In this document: positions 1 through 8,756 of the stretch, piece after piece
Numbering within the stretch: position 1 is the stretch's first letter
How the letters are laid out: the number at the start of each line of letters is the position of its first letter
Assembly: GCA_905202255.1 (NCBI GenBank)
Contig: CAJKRH010000025.1
Span: forward strand, 1-27,041
From: an uncultured Ruminococcus sp.
GTDB taxonomy: Bacteria > Bacillota > Clostridia > Oscillospirales > CAG-272
Direction: 5' to 3'
Length of the DNA: 27,041 nt
Program-made: the position numbers and the translations under genes
Notes under the pieces: generated by a model
Seen by the model: the letters and a program-made list of their open reading frames with translations, nothing else
Databases searched by the model: none
Told to the model about the DNA's origin: nothing

Positions 1-60
1 TTCGTCGCCGTACATCCGTACGGCAGAGACGGATTTCGGCGAGAGAAAAAGTGAAATATA

Positions 61-93
61 ATAAAATCAAAGGGAAGCCTTGCGGCTTCCCTT
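61..93 (-). terminator. Rho-independent terminator of the glycan-transport operon
   Basis: A perfect 10-bp stem lies at 70-79 and 84-93 with a 4-base loop. Read on the minus strand it is followed by a T-rich tail (61-69 and beyond). It sits about 110 bases past the stop codon of the last permease gene, so it most likely ends that operon. On the plus strand the tail is weaker (CCTTAATTTT), but it could also serve a convergent gene lying left of the window. Confidence 0.8.
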
Positions 94-203
94 CCTTAAT
101 TTTGAGTTGATATTACTGAAAAACTTAATCTTCAATAAACCTCTTTTACCAAAAAAGTCACTTACCCTTTCACTTTTTCGGTCTGCACTTTTTTAGCATC
201 TGA

Positions 204-1256
204 TTACATGCCACCAAAGCCGGAATGTTCAATACCCTGTACCAGATATCTCTGGCAGAAGAGATACATTATCATCAGCGGAGCGATAACCATAAGACCT
301 GCCGTATTTCTTACAGCAACCTTATAAGTATCAACGCTTGCACCTGCAAGAGAGCTGAGCGTATCGAGCGTAGGAGGCATTGTCTGCCAGAACTTCGAGC
401 TTGTCAGAAGTATCGTGTCAGACGACGGCATGAATGTGCTTGTGTAGAATATATCTGTCCACTGCCATGAGAACGAGAGTATGAATACCGTAATAAGCAT
501 CGGTACGGATACGGGAAGTATGATGTGGAAGAATGTCTTTATCGGTCCGTAACCGTCAACATACGAGGATTCCTCAAGCTCATCGGGAATGCCGCGATAG
601 AACTGTCTCATTATGTATATAAAGAGTCCGTTCTTGAAGGCAAGACCGGTGAGCGAAAGCAGAATTATCGGCACGAATGTATTGAGCAGACCCGTACTCA
701 TTCCAAGCGCATCATAAAGTCCCGTTTTGTTGAAGAGACCGAAGATATCAAAGAAAGCAAACTTCTGAACGAGAGAAGAAGCTATCATCTGCGGAGGTAC
801 TATCATCGTGAAGATAACCAGCAGGAAAAGCGCATTATTACCCTTAAATTTGAACTTGGCAAATCCATAGCCGATGAAAGCACAGATAAACATCTGAAGT
901 CCGCCGCAAACGAGCGATATCAGAGTTGTATTGAGCAGCGCTCTGAAATAATGGTTTTCCGTGATAAGATACTTGTAGATATCCAGCGTAGGATATTTCG
1001 GAATCATCTTAACATCGGACTGAATAAAGTCTGTCGGGCTCATGAATGAAGAAGAAATCTTCGAGAAGAACGGGAACAGAATGATATAAGAAAGACCGAG
1101 AAGAAGTACAAATCTGAAAATAGCCACGAGGATCTTCTTATAGAAGAAAGCATTCAGATATTTAGCTTTAAGACGCTGTGCGAGAGGAGTTCTGTCAAAC
1201 TCTACGCGAATTTTATTTTTTGTTTCTTTTTTAATCTTAGGCATATTGTTATCCAT
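204..1256 (-). CDS. Carbohydrate ABC transporter permease, MalG-like (second pair)
   Basis: Inner-membrane subunit of a carbohydrate importer of the MalG/UgpE type (350 aa). A basic cytoplasmic N-terminus of about 40 residues precedes six hydrophobic segments starting near residue 43. The cytoplasmic EAA loop that docks on the ATPase is at about 226-248 (E-L-E-E-S, then D-G near 234, ending I-I-L-P). The ATG at 1256 has a GGGAGG ribosome site about nine bases upstream. It is the last gene of the seven-gene operon and follows its MalF-like partner after 17 bases. No ATPase gene lies nearby, so it probably relies on a shared MsmX-type ATPase encoded elsewhere (inference). The substrate cannot be read from the sequence; the gene context suggests a glycan. 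Confidence 0.9.
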   Translation of the reverse strand: MDNNMPKIKKETKNKIRVEFDRTPLAQRLKAKYLNAFFYKKILVAIFRFVLLLGLSYIILFPFFSKISSSFMSPTDFIQSDVKMIPKYPTLDIYKYLITENHYFRALLNTTLISLVCGGLQMFICAFIGYGFAKFKFKGNNALFLLVIFTMIVPPQMIASSLVQKFAFFDIFGLFNKTGLYDALGMSTGLLNTFVPIILLSLTGLAFKNGLFIYIMRQFYRGIPDELEESSYVDGYGPIKTFFHIILPVSVPMLITVFILSFSWQWTDIFYTSTFMPSSDTILLTSSKFWQTMPPTLDTLSSLAGASVDTYKVAVRNTAGLMVIAPLMIMYLFCQRYLVQGIEHSGFGGM

Positions 1257-1273
1257 TTAAATCCCCTCCCTTC

Positions 1274-2287
1274 TCAGTCATTTCTGCGCTGGTAGAACAC
1301 GAATGTTCTGCATATACCGAATACTATCGCAAGCATAAGTATTACCAGTGCAAAGTAGATCCAGCAAGCCGCAGACTGAACAGTGTCAACAGATGTCATA
1401 GAACCGCCGCTTCTGTTCAGAATGAAGCTCATAACCTTATTTGATTCCGCCGTGAACGAGTCGATAACCGTATAAACCGAGTTTGCAAGAATCATCGGGC
1501 TTATCATCGGGAATGTTATCTTCCAGAATGTTTCCCATGCCGTTGCGCCCTCCATCTGGCACGATTCGTAAATCGAGGGAGAGATGGACTGAAGTCCCGA
1601 GAGGAATATCAGCATCTGAACGCCGGAGCGGTTTACTATGTTGTAAATATCGTTTACAAGCTGTACGACTATATCCACAAACTTCGATGCTATGCCGAGG
1701 TTTTGGAAAGCCGCCGTCAAATCCATCGCGGAGATGAAGCTTGTTCCGCCGTCTACCATACCCATGTCAAGTCCGTCAAGACTGCTCATGCTTGTGATGA
1801 TGGCGTTGCCGTTGTCTATCTTTGCGATAATGCCCGCGCCGATAACAACCGGAATAAAGAATATCGCACGGAATGCCGCTCTGCCGACCATCTTCTGGTT
1901 CAGGAGAACCGCCACGAAAAGGGAGAGAAGAATGATAGCCACTATCTCTACGACCTGATCAAAAAAGCTGGTAAAGAGGAATTCCTTGAAAAGGATACCC
2001 TGCTCGGCGTCAACAGTGAGGTTGAGCGCCGCCTTGTAGTTTGCAAGTCCTACCCACTGGAGCTGGTATCCGAAGCCCTCGAGAGCCGAGAGCTGCCTGT
2101 AGTCTGCCACGCTGTAGCAAAGAGATTCCCATATAGCCGATGCATAGATAAATACGAGACCGATGACAAACGGTGCCACAAATATCCATCCGACTCTCGA
2201 CTTTTTCTCTGTCAGAGAGGCATGAGGCGTGAAAAAGTTTTTAAGCTTTGTTGCGAAGCTTGTCTTTTCTGTTGTATTGTTGCTCAT
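1274..2287 (-). CDS. Carbohydrate ABC transporter permease, MalF-like, with enlarged outer loop (second pair)
   Basis: Membrane subunit of the MalF/UgpA type (337 aa), paired with the MalG-like protein encoded just downstream. Hydrophobic segments begin at about residue 34. The EAA loop is at about 240-260 (Y-E-S-C-Q-M-E-G-A, then I-T-F-P). Unlike the first-pair MalF-like protein of this operon, it carries an insertion of about 60 residues at 157-218, rich in D, G, S and N. By position this should face outside, between membrane segments. Such an insert could contact the large binding protein or another secreted partner (inference). The start has a GGAGAGGTG ribosome site. It lies 18 bases after the DUF5696-like gene. 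Confidence 0.9.
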   Translation of the reverse strand: MSNNTTEKTSFATKLKNFFTPHASLTEKKSRVGWIFVAPFVIGLVFIYASAIWESLCYSVADYRQLSALEGFGYQLQWVGLANYKAALNLTVDAEQGILFKEFLFTSFFDQVVEIVAIILLSLFVAVLLNQKMVGRAAFRAIFFIPVVIGAGIIAKIDNGNAIITSMSSLDGLDMGMVDGGTSFISAMDLTAAFQNLGIASKFVDIVVQLVNDIYNIVNRSGVQMLIFLSGLQSISPSIYESCQMEGATAWETFWKITFPMISPMILANSVYTVIDSFTAESNKVMSFILNRSGGSMTSVDTVQSAACWIYFALVILMLAIVFGICRTFVFYQRRND

Positions 2288-2305
2288 TTATATTCACCTC
2301 TCCTT

Positions 2306-5300
2306 TCAGTCAATTTTGATATAGCTTCTTGCGGCTATCAGCTCATATCTCGTATCTGAAACCTTGACTATAACACTGCCTGTAGTGTAGTTTACAAACA
2401 TTGTCTTGCCGTCTGCCATGGTCACCTTCACGATGTCTGTGCTGTTGGTAGCCATTGCGGAAAGTGACAATTCGATATTTTCCTTGGCACGTGCGATCTG
2501 CGAGCTTGAGCCGGAAGCAAGTGCCTTTTCGAGCGTTTCGTAAAGCTTGCTGAAGTTTGCGGCACCCTTTGTCGTAGGCGTCTGCGCCGTAACAGCCTCA
2601 AAGCTCTTCGGTGCAAATGTCTTGCCCTCTGCATCCTTTGCGTTGATAAAGCTGTTAGCCTCGAGAACTATAGCCTTGCCGTCCACATAAACGGTTACAT
2701 CAAATGAGTTGTAGTTGATATAGAATGTTGTTTCGCCCTTGCCGGATGTGTAGGTTACGCTTACCGCATTTCCTACATTATTTACACCGACAAGCTGCTT
2801 TACGCTTGTGAGGTGCTTCTCCGCAGCCTCAAAAGCGGTTTTCTTTGCGGCTTCGTCTGCGAGTGCATCGCCTGCCTGTCTGCCGTCGGCAATAAGCTTA
2901 TCCGTATACTTGACAGCCTCATAATATGCTGCCTTTTTCTCCTTGTAGTCCTTCTCTGCCGAAGTGAGCTGATCAAAGAGGATATAAGCATCATCTGCGG
3001 AAAGTCTGAATGCTGTCAGGTAGTTGTGACCTGTAATCACGGCATTCTGGAGATCCTTCATTTCATCGTTTACCATGTTGTAGTACTTGATAACATCGGA
3101 ATACCATGTAGTGAAGTCTACGGAATAGTAATCGGAAATATCGGTGTAAGTATTCTTGAGCTCGTTTGTATTCTGATATGAAAGGATGAAATAGAGTGCG
3201 GAGCCGTTTTCTATCGACTTGAGTATTTCATACTTCACATCGCCCGCCATATTGACGGCTGTGCCGGCAAAGTTCTTATATCCGTGGAGCACCATGCCTG
3301 TGAAAGGAACGGACTGAGAGGATATAGCAAAGCGGCTGTTGTCCATCGGAACCTCGATGAGGTCTGTGATGTACGGGAGCGTATACGCATTGCCGCTGGA
3401 AGCGATGACCTTATTATTGTCCTGCTTTATCCTGTTGAGGAGGAAGGTCGTATATTCCTTGGAATCCTCACGGGTAAGAGGTCTGTCCATATTGAAGTCG
3501 GAGTTCAGATCTGTGCCGAGCGTGAGAACCGAGATATTGCCTACCTCATACTTCTGATATTTCTTTGCGAACTTCTCATAGAGTGTCATGAAAGCGGAAG
3601 GAGATACGATATTTGCTCTGCCGAATTTCATCATTATCTGGAAAACGGGGTCGTAGCTGCGCTTTGTGACATATCTTCCGCCCATCGTTTGTGCTGCATG
3701 CTTCTTGTAAGAGAAGCCGCTTCCCGAGCGGACAGCGTTTGCAAAGTCGAAATTCGGGAATATGTCGATTCCGTTTTCGGAAGCATACGAAAGGAGATTT
3801 GAGAGTCCCTTCTTGCCGCCTGCCTGCCTATTCCACTTTACATTTGTCGGATAAACCGGATATTCTACGTTGCCGTTTGCAAATCCGGTAAGAATAAATT
3901 TCTGATTTTTAATTCCGCCCTTTGAAAGTTCACCGCTCATCGTGATGATATCGTCAAAGGTCGTCAGAGGTATCGTTTTCTTCACCGGAATAGAGAGGAA
4001 TGTCGATTCTATCTGGAGCGTACCGAAGCTCTGGATGTAGAGCGGAACACCCGAAGATGTTTCCTCTGCCGTGAGTCTCGACAGCGTGCCCACGCGCTCG
4101 AGATAATCTCTGTATGCCATTGCCATGCCGATATATGAAGGCTCATATGATGTTTCGCCGCTCTTCTTTGCAAGCTCGGGGTCGGAAAGCAGGATATAAC
4201 GTATCGCATAGTCGCCTGTATACTTTGTATCCATGCTCTTTGAAATCGAAGACGCCTGACCGAGCGAGCTGCCGAGCGAAACGGTATCGGTCTGCTTTGC
4301 GGAGAAGCTTACATAAACAGTGTTATATTCGCTCTCTGCGGGAGAAGCATAGTTAACCCATGCCATATCTCCGAGGCTGGCTGTGATATAAGCGAAAGAT
4401 TCGCCGCTCTCTATTATACCGAAGTAGCCTCTCTTATAGCTTACGGTTTCGGATTTTGCGGGAGCGTTGCTTCGCTCTGTCGTTGTTGTGATGCTGTAGT
4501 CCTCTGTCAGACCGAATACGGGAAGTCTTGTAACCTCCTGATTTGCGCTGGTGGAGGAAAGATTGTCATAACCGAAGTCCGTGCCGTAAACGGGTGTACC
4601 CTGAATACCCTTCTTTATCGAGCCGTCCGCATTGTAGTAGTCGAGGAGCGTACCGCTTCCGTCGGGTATGAAGATATAGCCGCCGTTCTTTGTCTTGGTT
4701 CCGCTGTTCTTTACAGAGCTGCAGCCGAAATAAGGAAGGGGTGTTATCGATTCGAGAGTGTAGTTTGTTTCGTTGTATCTTACGCTCTTTGCAGGTATGG
4801 AAGCGCGGAAGCCGTGCTCATCGAAGGTATATTCGATAGCGAGACGGAAAAGTGCCGGCTCTTTTTCGTTTCCTTCGTAGCCTGTCAGCTCATGGTCGTA
4901 TTCAAGCTCCTCGTATGTGTACTCGGGGCAATACTTTCTTATCAGAGCCTCTATCTGCTTGAGTATCGCGTTTCTGTCAACTGCGAGAGTGTAGATTTTC
5001 ATTTCCTTGTTGTTTGCAAGGCAGGGATATGTCTTTCTCCAGCCGTCCACAAGGCTCGCATTGAGTTCATCCGTCTGATCCTTGTAGGAATAATGCGATG
5101 TGACGAGATTGTCGTAAATGAATTTCTCGTCCTTTGTCATTTCGGATGCTTTGGAGTCAAGCACGCTGAGAATTTTTTCTTCAAAACGGCTCGCCTCTAT
5201 CCACCTCGGAAGAAGTCGCTTGGATTCCACGGTACCGAGAGCGTATTCCACTCTTATACCGTTTGAAAGCTGGGTATAAGATATCTGGTCGCCGAGCAGA

Positions 5301-5695
5301 GCCGCATGCTCATAGCTGGACATATAGTAGCTTGTATTTGATACATTGTCCTTATATCTGAGCATTATCTGGCTCATCAGAGAATATCTTATCTTCTCTG
5401 CGCCGGAGGGCATCTTGTAGTTTGCCGCGATATCATAAGGGTTTGAAAATGTGTATTCGCCGGTTTTCTTGTCTCTGATGGCAAATTCACCGGAAAGCTC
5501 ATCGAAATACATCTGATAGCCGTACTCGTCGCTGTTGTAAACAAGCTTCATTGTATCGACCTTCGCTTTTTCCGATTCATATACTGTCTTGTAATAATCG
5601 TCTATCACAAGGTCAGCCGCAAAAACGGGCGCGCCGAGCGCTGTTATAAGCATGATAACAGCAAGAAGAGCCGATATAAACTTTAATTTTTTCAT
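2306..5695 (-). CDS. Secreted DUF5696-like protein with barrel-like core and repeated C-terminal beta motif
   Basis: Large secreted protein (1129 aa) that resembles what annotation pipelines call DUF5696, often found beside glycan ABC transporters; assigned from memory, not from a search. Residues 1-26 are a signal peptide with likely cleavage after V-F-A. About 27-540 is beta-rich. About 550-900 alternates short beta strands and helices (for example I-S-V-L-T-L-G-T-D-L at 721-730), like the (beta/alpha)8 core of glycoside hydrolases; catalytic residues cannot be assigned. A helical, Ala/Lys/Glu-rich, probably coiled-coil segment spans 905-968. Two copies of an N-Y-containing beta motif follow at 991-1017 and 1100-1129. 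The chosen ATG at 5695 has an AGGAGGG ribosome site and opens the signal peptide. The longer frame to 5908 would overlap the upstream gene and bury that signal. Role inferred: binding or cutting glycan for the adjacent importer. Confidence 0.75.
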   Translation of the reverse strand: MKKLKFISALLAVIMLITALGAPVFAADLVIDDYYKTVYESEKAKVDTMKLVYNSDEYGYQMYFDELSGEFAIRDKKTGEYTFSNPYDIAANYKMPSGAEKIRYSLMSQIMLRYKDNVSNTSYYMSSYEHAALLGDQISYTQLSNGIRVEYALGTVESKRLLPRWIEASRFEEKILSVLDSKASEMTKDEKFIYDNLVTSHYSYKDQTDELNASLVDGWRKTYPCLANNKEMKIYTLAVDRNAILKQIEALIRKYCPEYTYEELEYDHELTGYEGNEKEPALFRLAIEYTFDEHGFRASIPAKSVRYNETNYTLESITPLPYFGCSSVKNSGTKTKNGGYIFIPDGSGTLLDYYNADGSIKKGIQGTPVYGTDFGYDNLSSTSANQEVTRLPVFGLTEDYSITTTTERSNAPAKSETVSYKRGYFGIIESGESFAYITASLGDMAWVNYASPAESEYNTVYVSFSAKQTDTVSLGSSLGQASSISKSMDTKYTGDYAIRYILLSDPELAKKSGETSYEPSYIGMAMAYRDYLERVGTLSRLTAEETSSGVPLYIQSFGTLQIESTFLSIPVKKTIPLTTFDDIITMSGELSKGGIKNQKFILTGFANGNVEYPVYPTNVKWNRQAGGKKGLSNLLSYASENGIDIFPNFDFANAVRSGSGFSYKKHAAQTMGGRYVTKRSYDPVFQIMMKFGRANIVSPSAFMTLYEKFAKKYQKYEVGNISVLTLGTDLNSDFNMDRPLTREDSKEYTTFLLNRIKQDNNKVIASSGNAYTLPYITDLIEVPMDNSRFAISSQSVPFTGMVLHGYKNFAGTAVNMAGDVKYEILKSIENGSALYFILSYQNTNELKNTYTDISDYYSVDFTTWYSDVIKYYNMVNDEMKDLQNAVITGHNYLTAFRLSADDAYILFDQLTSAEKDYKEKKAAYYEAVKYTDKLIADGRQAGDALADEAAKKTAFEAAEKHLTSVKQLVGVNNVGNAVSVTYTSGKGETTFYINYNSFDVTVYVDGKAIVLEANSFINAKDAEGKTFAPKSFEAVTAQTPTTKGAANFSKLYETLEKALASGSSSQIARAKENIELSLSAMATNSTDIVKVTMADGKTMFVNYTTGSVIVKVSDTRYELIAARSYIKID

Positions 5696-5712
5696 TTCGT
5701 TTCCCTCCTTGC

Positions 5713-7851
5713 TTAAGAACGGTAGGAAAGCTCTGTAATGATATCGGTTACAAAGCTTACCATTCTCTGAATAAGGTTTGTGAAAAGCATTATCAGGAAG
5801 ACAATAAACATCATCGCCACGATAGTGAATATCGTCATACCTATATTTACGCCCATGGAATATCCGTGGGTTGTCATTATACCGAAGAAGAGGAGCATGC
5901 CCGTCCATACAAGTGCGATACCTGTGAAGAGAGAGATGAATGTCTTCTCATCGAGGGTTGCAAAGTTGGAAACTATGGTCACGGGGATGAAGAATATCGG
6001 AATGGGCATGAGTGAATAGCTGGACGCTATGAAAATATCCTTGAGTGTACCTTCGCCGTCGAAAAGCGTTGTCAGACACCAGTTTGCTATGCACCAGAGG
6101 AGGAGCGGAGCAACTACCGTGCTGATACCGCCGAATACAGAGCCTGTAGCACTGCCGCCGCTGCCGGAATAGAGGTAACCGGAACCGACATTGTTATATG
6201 CAACGGAGAGTGCGGCGAGGATTACTATGAAGACGGAGGCGCGAACGGAGCCGCGTTTTTCATGCTTCAGATCCCAGTAGCCGTCGAAAGGATGCATCAT
6301 CACATAGAATGCGTAAAGCACCTCTTCCTTGAAGGTTCTCTTTCCGCCCTTGGCTGTAGCATTCTTGTTTACCTTGGCTACATAGCCGAGTCCCTTTGCG
6401 AGGAGGAAGAGCACAACGACTATGATGGCAACGACAACGAGGAAGTATTTGCCTATCCATTCTCTGCGCAGAGCCTTGTAGGAATCGGAGTAGTTGGACG
6501 TCGAATTTGCTGTCTTGAAATACTTCATTGCCTCCTTGTAGTCGCTCTGCTGATGGAGGTTTCTGCCTACGCCGACATAAGCGGCATCGAAGTTGTTGTT
6601 TCTCTTCAGGATTTCTCTCCAGTTTTCGAGAGCCGAAGAGTAGATTCTCAGTCTGTTGTAGTAGAGCGCGTTGTCGATGACATCGCCGTACTCTGTTCTC
6701 TTGTAGATGGTAACGGAGTTTGCTTCGGAGTCTACAACATAGAGGTCGGAACCGAAGTACGCGAGAGCCGCGCCTTTCTTGAGGTTACCGAGTTGCGCGC
6801 CCTTGTCGCCGAAAGCGAAGAGCATATTTCCCTCGGAATCGTATGTGTAAATCTTGGAGCGCTTCTCATCGAGTATCGACCACATTCCGTTCGGACCGAT
6901 AGCAACATCCACTATAGAGGAAGGACCCGTGATAACATCACTGCTGCTCTTTTTCGTGGTGTGGTCAAAGTTGATTTCACCGGCGGGAATGAAGAAGCCG
7001 TTTCGCGTCGTGATATCGTCGCCCGCGGAATTCATTCTCTTTACCGGAGCATAGTCCGCGTTGCTGCTTTCAATGGCGCTGATGAGGTCTGCATCATCCA
7101 TGCTGTTTGATGTAACCCAGATATAGCCATCGTTGTCGAGCGCGAGGTTGTTGTACTCAGGTGAGATATACGAGATGGAAACCGTATTCGGGAAGAGCAT
7201 TCGGCGGATACGCATTGCGAGCGGCACGGAAACCTTCTGTGTACCTACGAAGGTCTGGAAGTTGCCGTCCTCATCGAGTGCGAAAACACCGGAATATGTA
7301 GCCGCTGAAACGACATACATTCTGCCCGAGTCGGATACGCCTATGGCAACAGGCGTAAATACCGTATCTTCGCCCATTACATCCGCTGTCGGTGCGCCTA
7401 TGGTGCGGACGAAGTTGCCGAGCAGGTCAAATACAACTATTCTTGCGTTCTGCTTGTCGCAGACATAGATGTATTCATCGTTTACAAATGTACCCATCGG
7501 CTCGGAGAGGCTGTCGGGAACACCGTGCTCGTTATTGAAGGTGGAAATTTCAAATCTGAATTTGAATTCGCTGTTGCAGACAACTATTCTGTTATTGCCT
7601 GTATCGGAGAGGTATATATTCATATTTTTATCAATGAATATATCCTTCGGCTCCTTGAGCTCTGTGTCAAGCCCTATTTCATAGGAGGAAACCACTCTGT
7701 CCGGAACATATACATCAGGCGAAATGCGCGCCTGACCGTATATCGAGTAAGTATATGTCGAATAAGGGGAAGCCGCCGCGAACATAGGGACTATCGAACC
7801 GAGAAGGAGCATCAGCATAAGTATGCAAAGAATTCTTGTTATTTTCTTCAT
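5713..7851 (-). CDS. NHL-repeat and TPR-like ectodomain fused to a YIP1-like membrane domain
   Basis: Membrane-anchored protein (712 aa). A signal peptide spans 1-27. About 66-385 holds NHL-type beta-propeller repeats: successive D-x-x-G-N/D-x-hydrophobic units such as D-T-G-N-N-R-I at 83-89 and D-K-Q-N-A-R-I at 132-138. About 404-462 is helical and TPR-like (D-A-A-Y-V-G-V-G-R, then Y-K-E-A-M-K-Y-F). A transmembrane helix at 468-488 leads into a short cytoplasmic stretch. A YIP1-like five-helix domain follows (about 510-700), opening with M-M-H-P-F-D-G-Y-W-D. The propeller is therefore predicted outside and the YIP1 part in the membrane. It lies between the first permease pair and the DUF5696-like gene, with AGGAGG before the ATG. 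The position suggests an accessory that senses, scaffolds or gates the importer; no enzyme signature was seen. Confidence 0.8.
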   Translation of the reverse strand: MKKITRILCILMLMLLLGSIVPMFAAASPYSTYTYSIYGQARISPDVYVPDRVVSSYEIGLDTELKEPKDIFIDKNMNIYLSDTGNNRIVVCNSEFKFRFEISTFNNEHGVPDSLSEPMGTFVNDEYIYVCDKQNARIVVFDLLGNFVRTIGAPTADVMGEDTVFTPVAIGVSDSGRMYVVSAATYSGVFALDEDGNFQTFVGTQKVSVPLAMRIRRMLFPNTVSISYISPEYNNLALDNDGYIWVTSNSMDDADLISAIESSNADYAPVKRMNSAGDDITTRNGFFIPAGEINFDHTTKKSSSDVITGPSSIVDVAIGPNGMWSILDEKRSKIYTYDSEGNMLFAFGDKGAQLGNLKKGAALAYFGSDLYVVDSEANSVTIYKRTEYGDVIDNALYYNRLRIYSSALENWREILKRNNNFDAAYVGVGRNLHQQSDYKEAMKYFKTANSTSNYSDSYKALRREWIGKYFLVVVAIIVVVLFLLAKGLGYVAKVNKNATAKGGKRTFKEEVLYAFYVMMHPFDGYWDLKHEKRGSVRASVFIVILAALSVAYNNVGSGYLYSGSGGSATGSVFGGISTVVAPLLLWCIANWCLTTLFDGEGTLKDIFIASSYSLMPIPIFFIPVTIVSNFATLDEKTFISLFTGIALVWTGMLLFFGIMTTHGYSMGVNIGMTIFTIVAMMFIVFLIMLFTNLIQRMVSFVTDIITELSYRS

Positions 7852-7870
7852 TATTATATATACCTCCTGC

Positions 7871-8755
7871 TCAGTCTTTCATACCGGAAGTAGACATCGT
7901 CTCGATAATGTTGCTCTGGGTGATAACGAATACCGCCACGGGAACTATCATCATTACGACTGCGGAAGCCATGCCGACACCGGCACGTGCGATACCGCTG
8001 GATACTATCTGGGAGATAGCATAGTTGAAGGTCTTGTACTGTTCGCTCATTATATAGATGGAAGAACCTGTCTGCCACAGACCCTGGAAGGAGTAAACTA
8101 TCAGAGTCAGCCATGCAGGCTTAACCATCGGCATTGCTATTGTCCAGTAGGTGCGTATTTCGGAAGCGCCGTCCAGTCTTGCGGACTCAAGAACAGTATC
8201 CGGAACAGAGGACTCCATGAACTGCATCATAAGGAACATGCCGAGCGTACTGCCGCAGGCGGGGATTATGATTGCCCAGTATGTATCGATGAGGTGAAGT
8301 GCACTCATCGTCATAAAGTTTACAACCGAGCCGACCGTCGCATGGAACATGAGTGCAAGTCGTACCATTTTCTGGAGTCCCGCTCTGCCGGGGAACTTTA
8401 TCTTGGAAACCGCATAAGCGGCAAGAGAACCGCATACAAGGTTACCGAAGGTACCGCCTACGGAGATGAACACCGTATTGAATATGTATCTGGAGAAAGG
8501 AACCCACGAGTCTGTCATCGCCTTGAACATATCCGCGAAGTTCTGGAAAGTCGGGTTTGCGACATAAAATCTCGGAGGATACATCCAGAGCTCGTCAAGC
8601 GGCTTGAGCGACTGGATGATAGCGTAGTACATAGGGATAAACATGAAGAGTCCGAAAAGCACGAGGAATATTGAAATTCCCACATCGCCGCCGGCAGAAC
8701 GGTTAAGGACAACTTTATGATTTCTGGTTCTTAATTTAGTAACTTTTCTCGCCAT
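7871..8755 (-). CDS. Carbohydrate ABC transporter permease, MalG-like (first pair)
   Basis: MalG/AraQ/UgpE-type membrane subunit (294 aa). Six hydrophobic segments begin near residue 26. The EAA loop is clear at 187-209 (T-V-L-E-S-A-R-L-D-G-A-S-E, then I-A-M-P). The N-terminus is short and basic, unlike the longer one of the other MalG-like protein in this operon, so the two pairs are distinct paralogues. The ATG at 8755 follows the upstream permease stop after one base, which implies translational coupling; GGTGGG is the likely ribosome site. It should form a heterodimer with the product of 8757-9719. Confidence 0.92.
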   Translation of the reverse strand: MARKVTKLRTRNHKVVLNRSAGGDVGISIFLVLFGLFMFIPMYYAIIQSLKPLDELWMYPPRFYVANPTFQNFADMFKAMTDSWVPFSRYIFNTVFISVGGTFGNLVCGSLAAYAVSKIKFPGRAGLQKMVRLALMFHATVGSVVNFMTMSALHLIDTYWAIIIPACGSTLGMFLMMQFMESSVPDTVLESARLDGASEIRTYWTIAMPMVKPAWLTLIVYSFQGLWQTGSSIYIMSEQYKTFNYAISQIVSSGIARAGVGMASAVVMMIVPVAVFVITQSNIIETMSTSGMKD

Positions 8756-8756
8756 A

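Noticed and set aside
1..60. End of a plus-strand gene running in from the left; two frames stop at 54 and 60
   Set aside because: Both frames are too short to choose between or recognise; a 7-bp hairpin at 7-24 adds no proof.
45..179. 12-bp inverted repeat (GAAAAAGTGAAA at 45-56 and its complement at 168-179) flanking the left terminator
   Set aside because: Low-complexity A/T-rich words of this size are likely by chance here.
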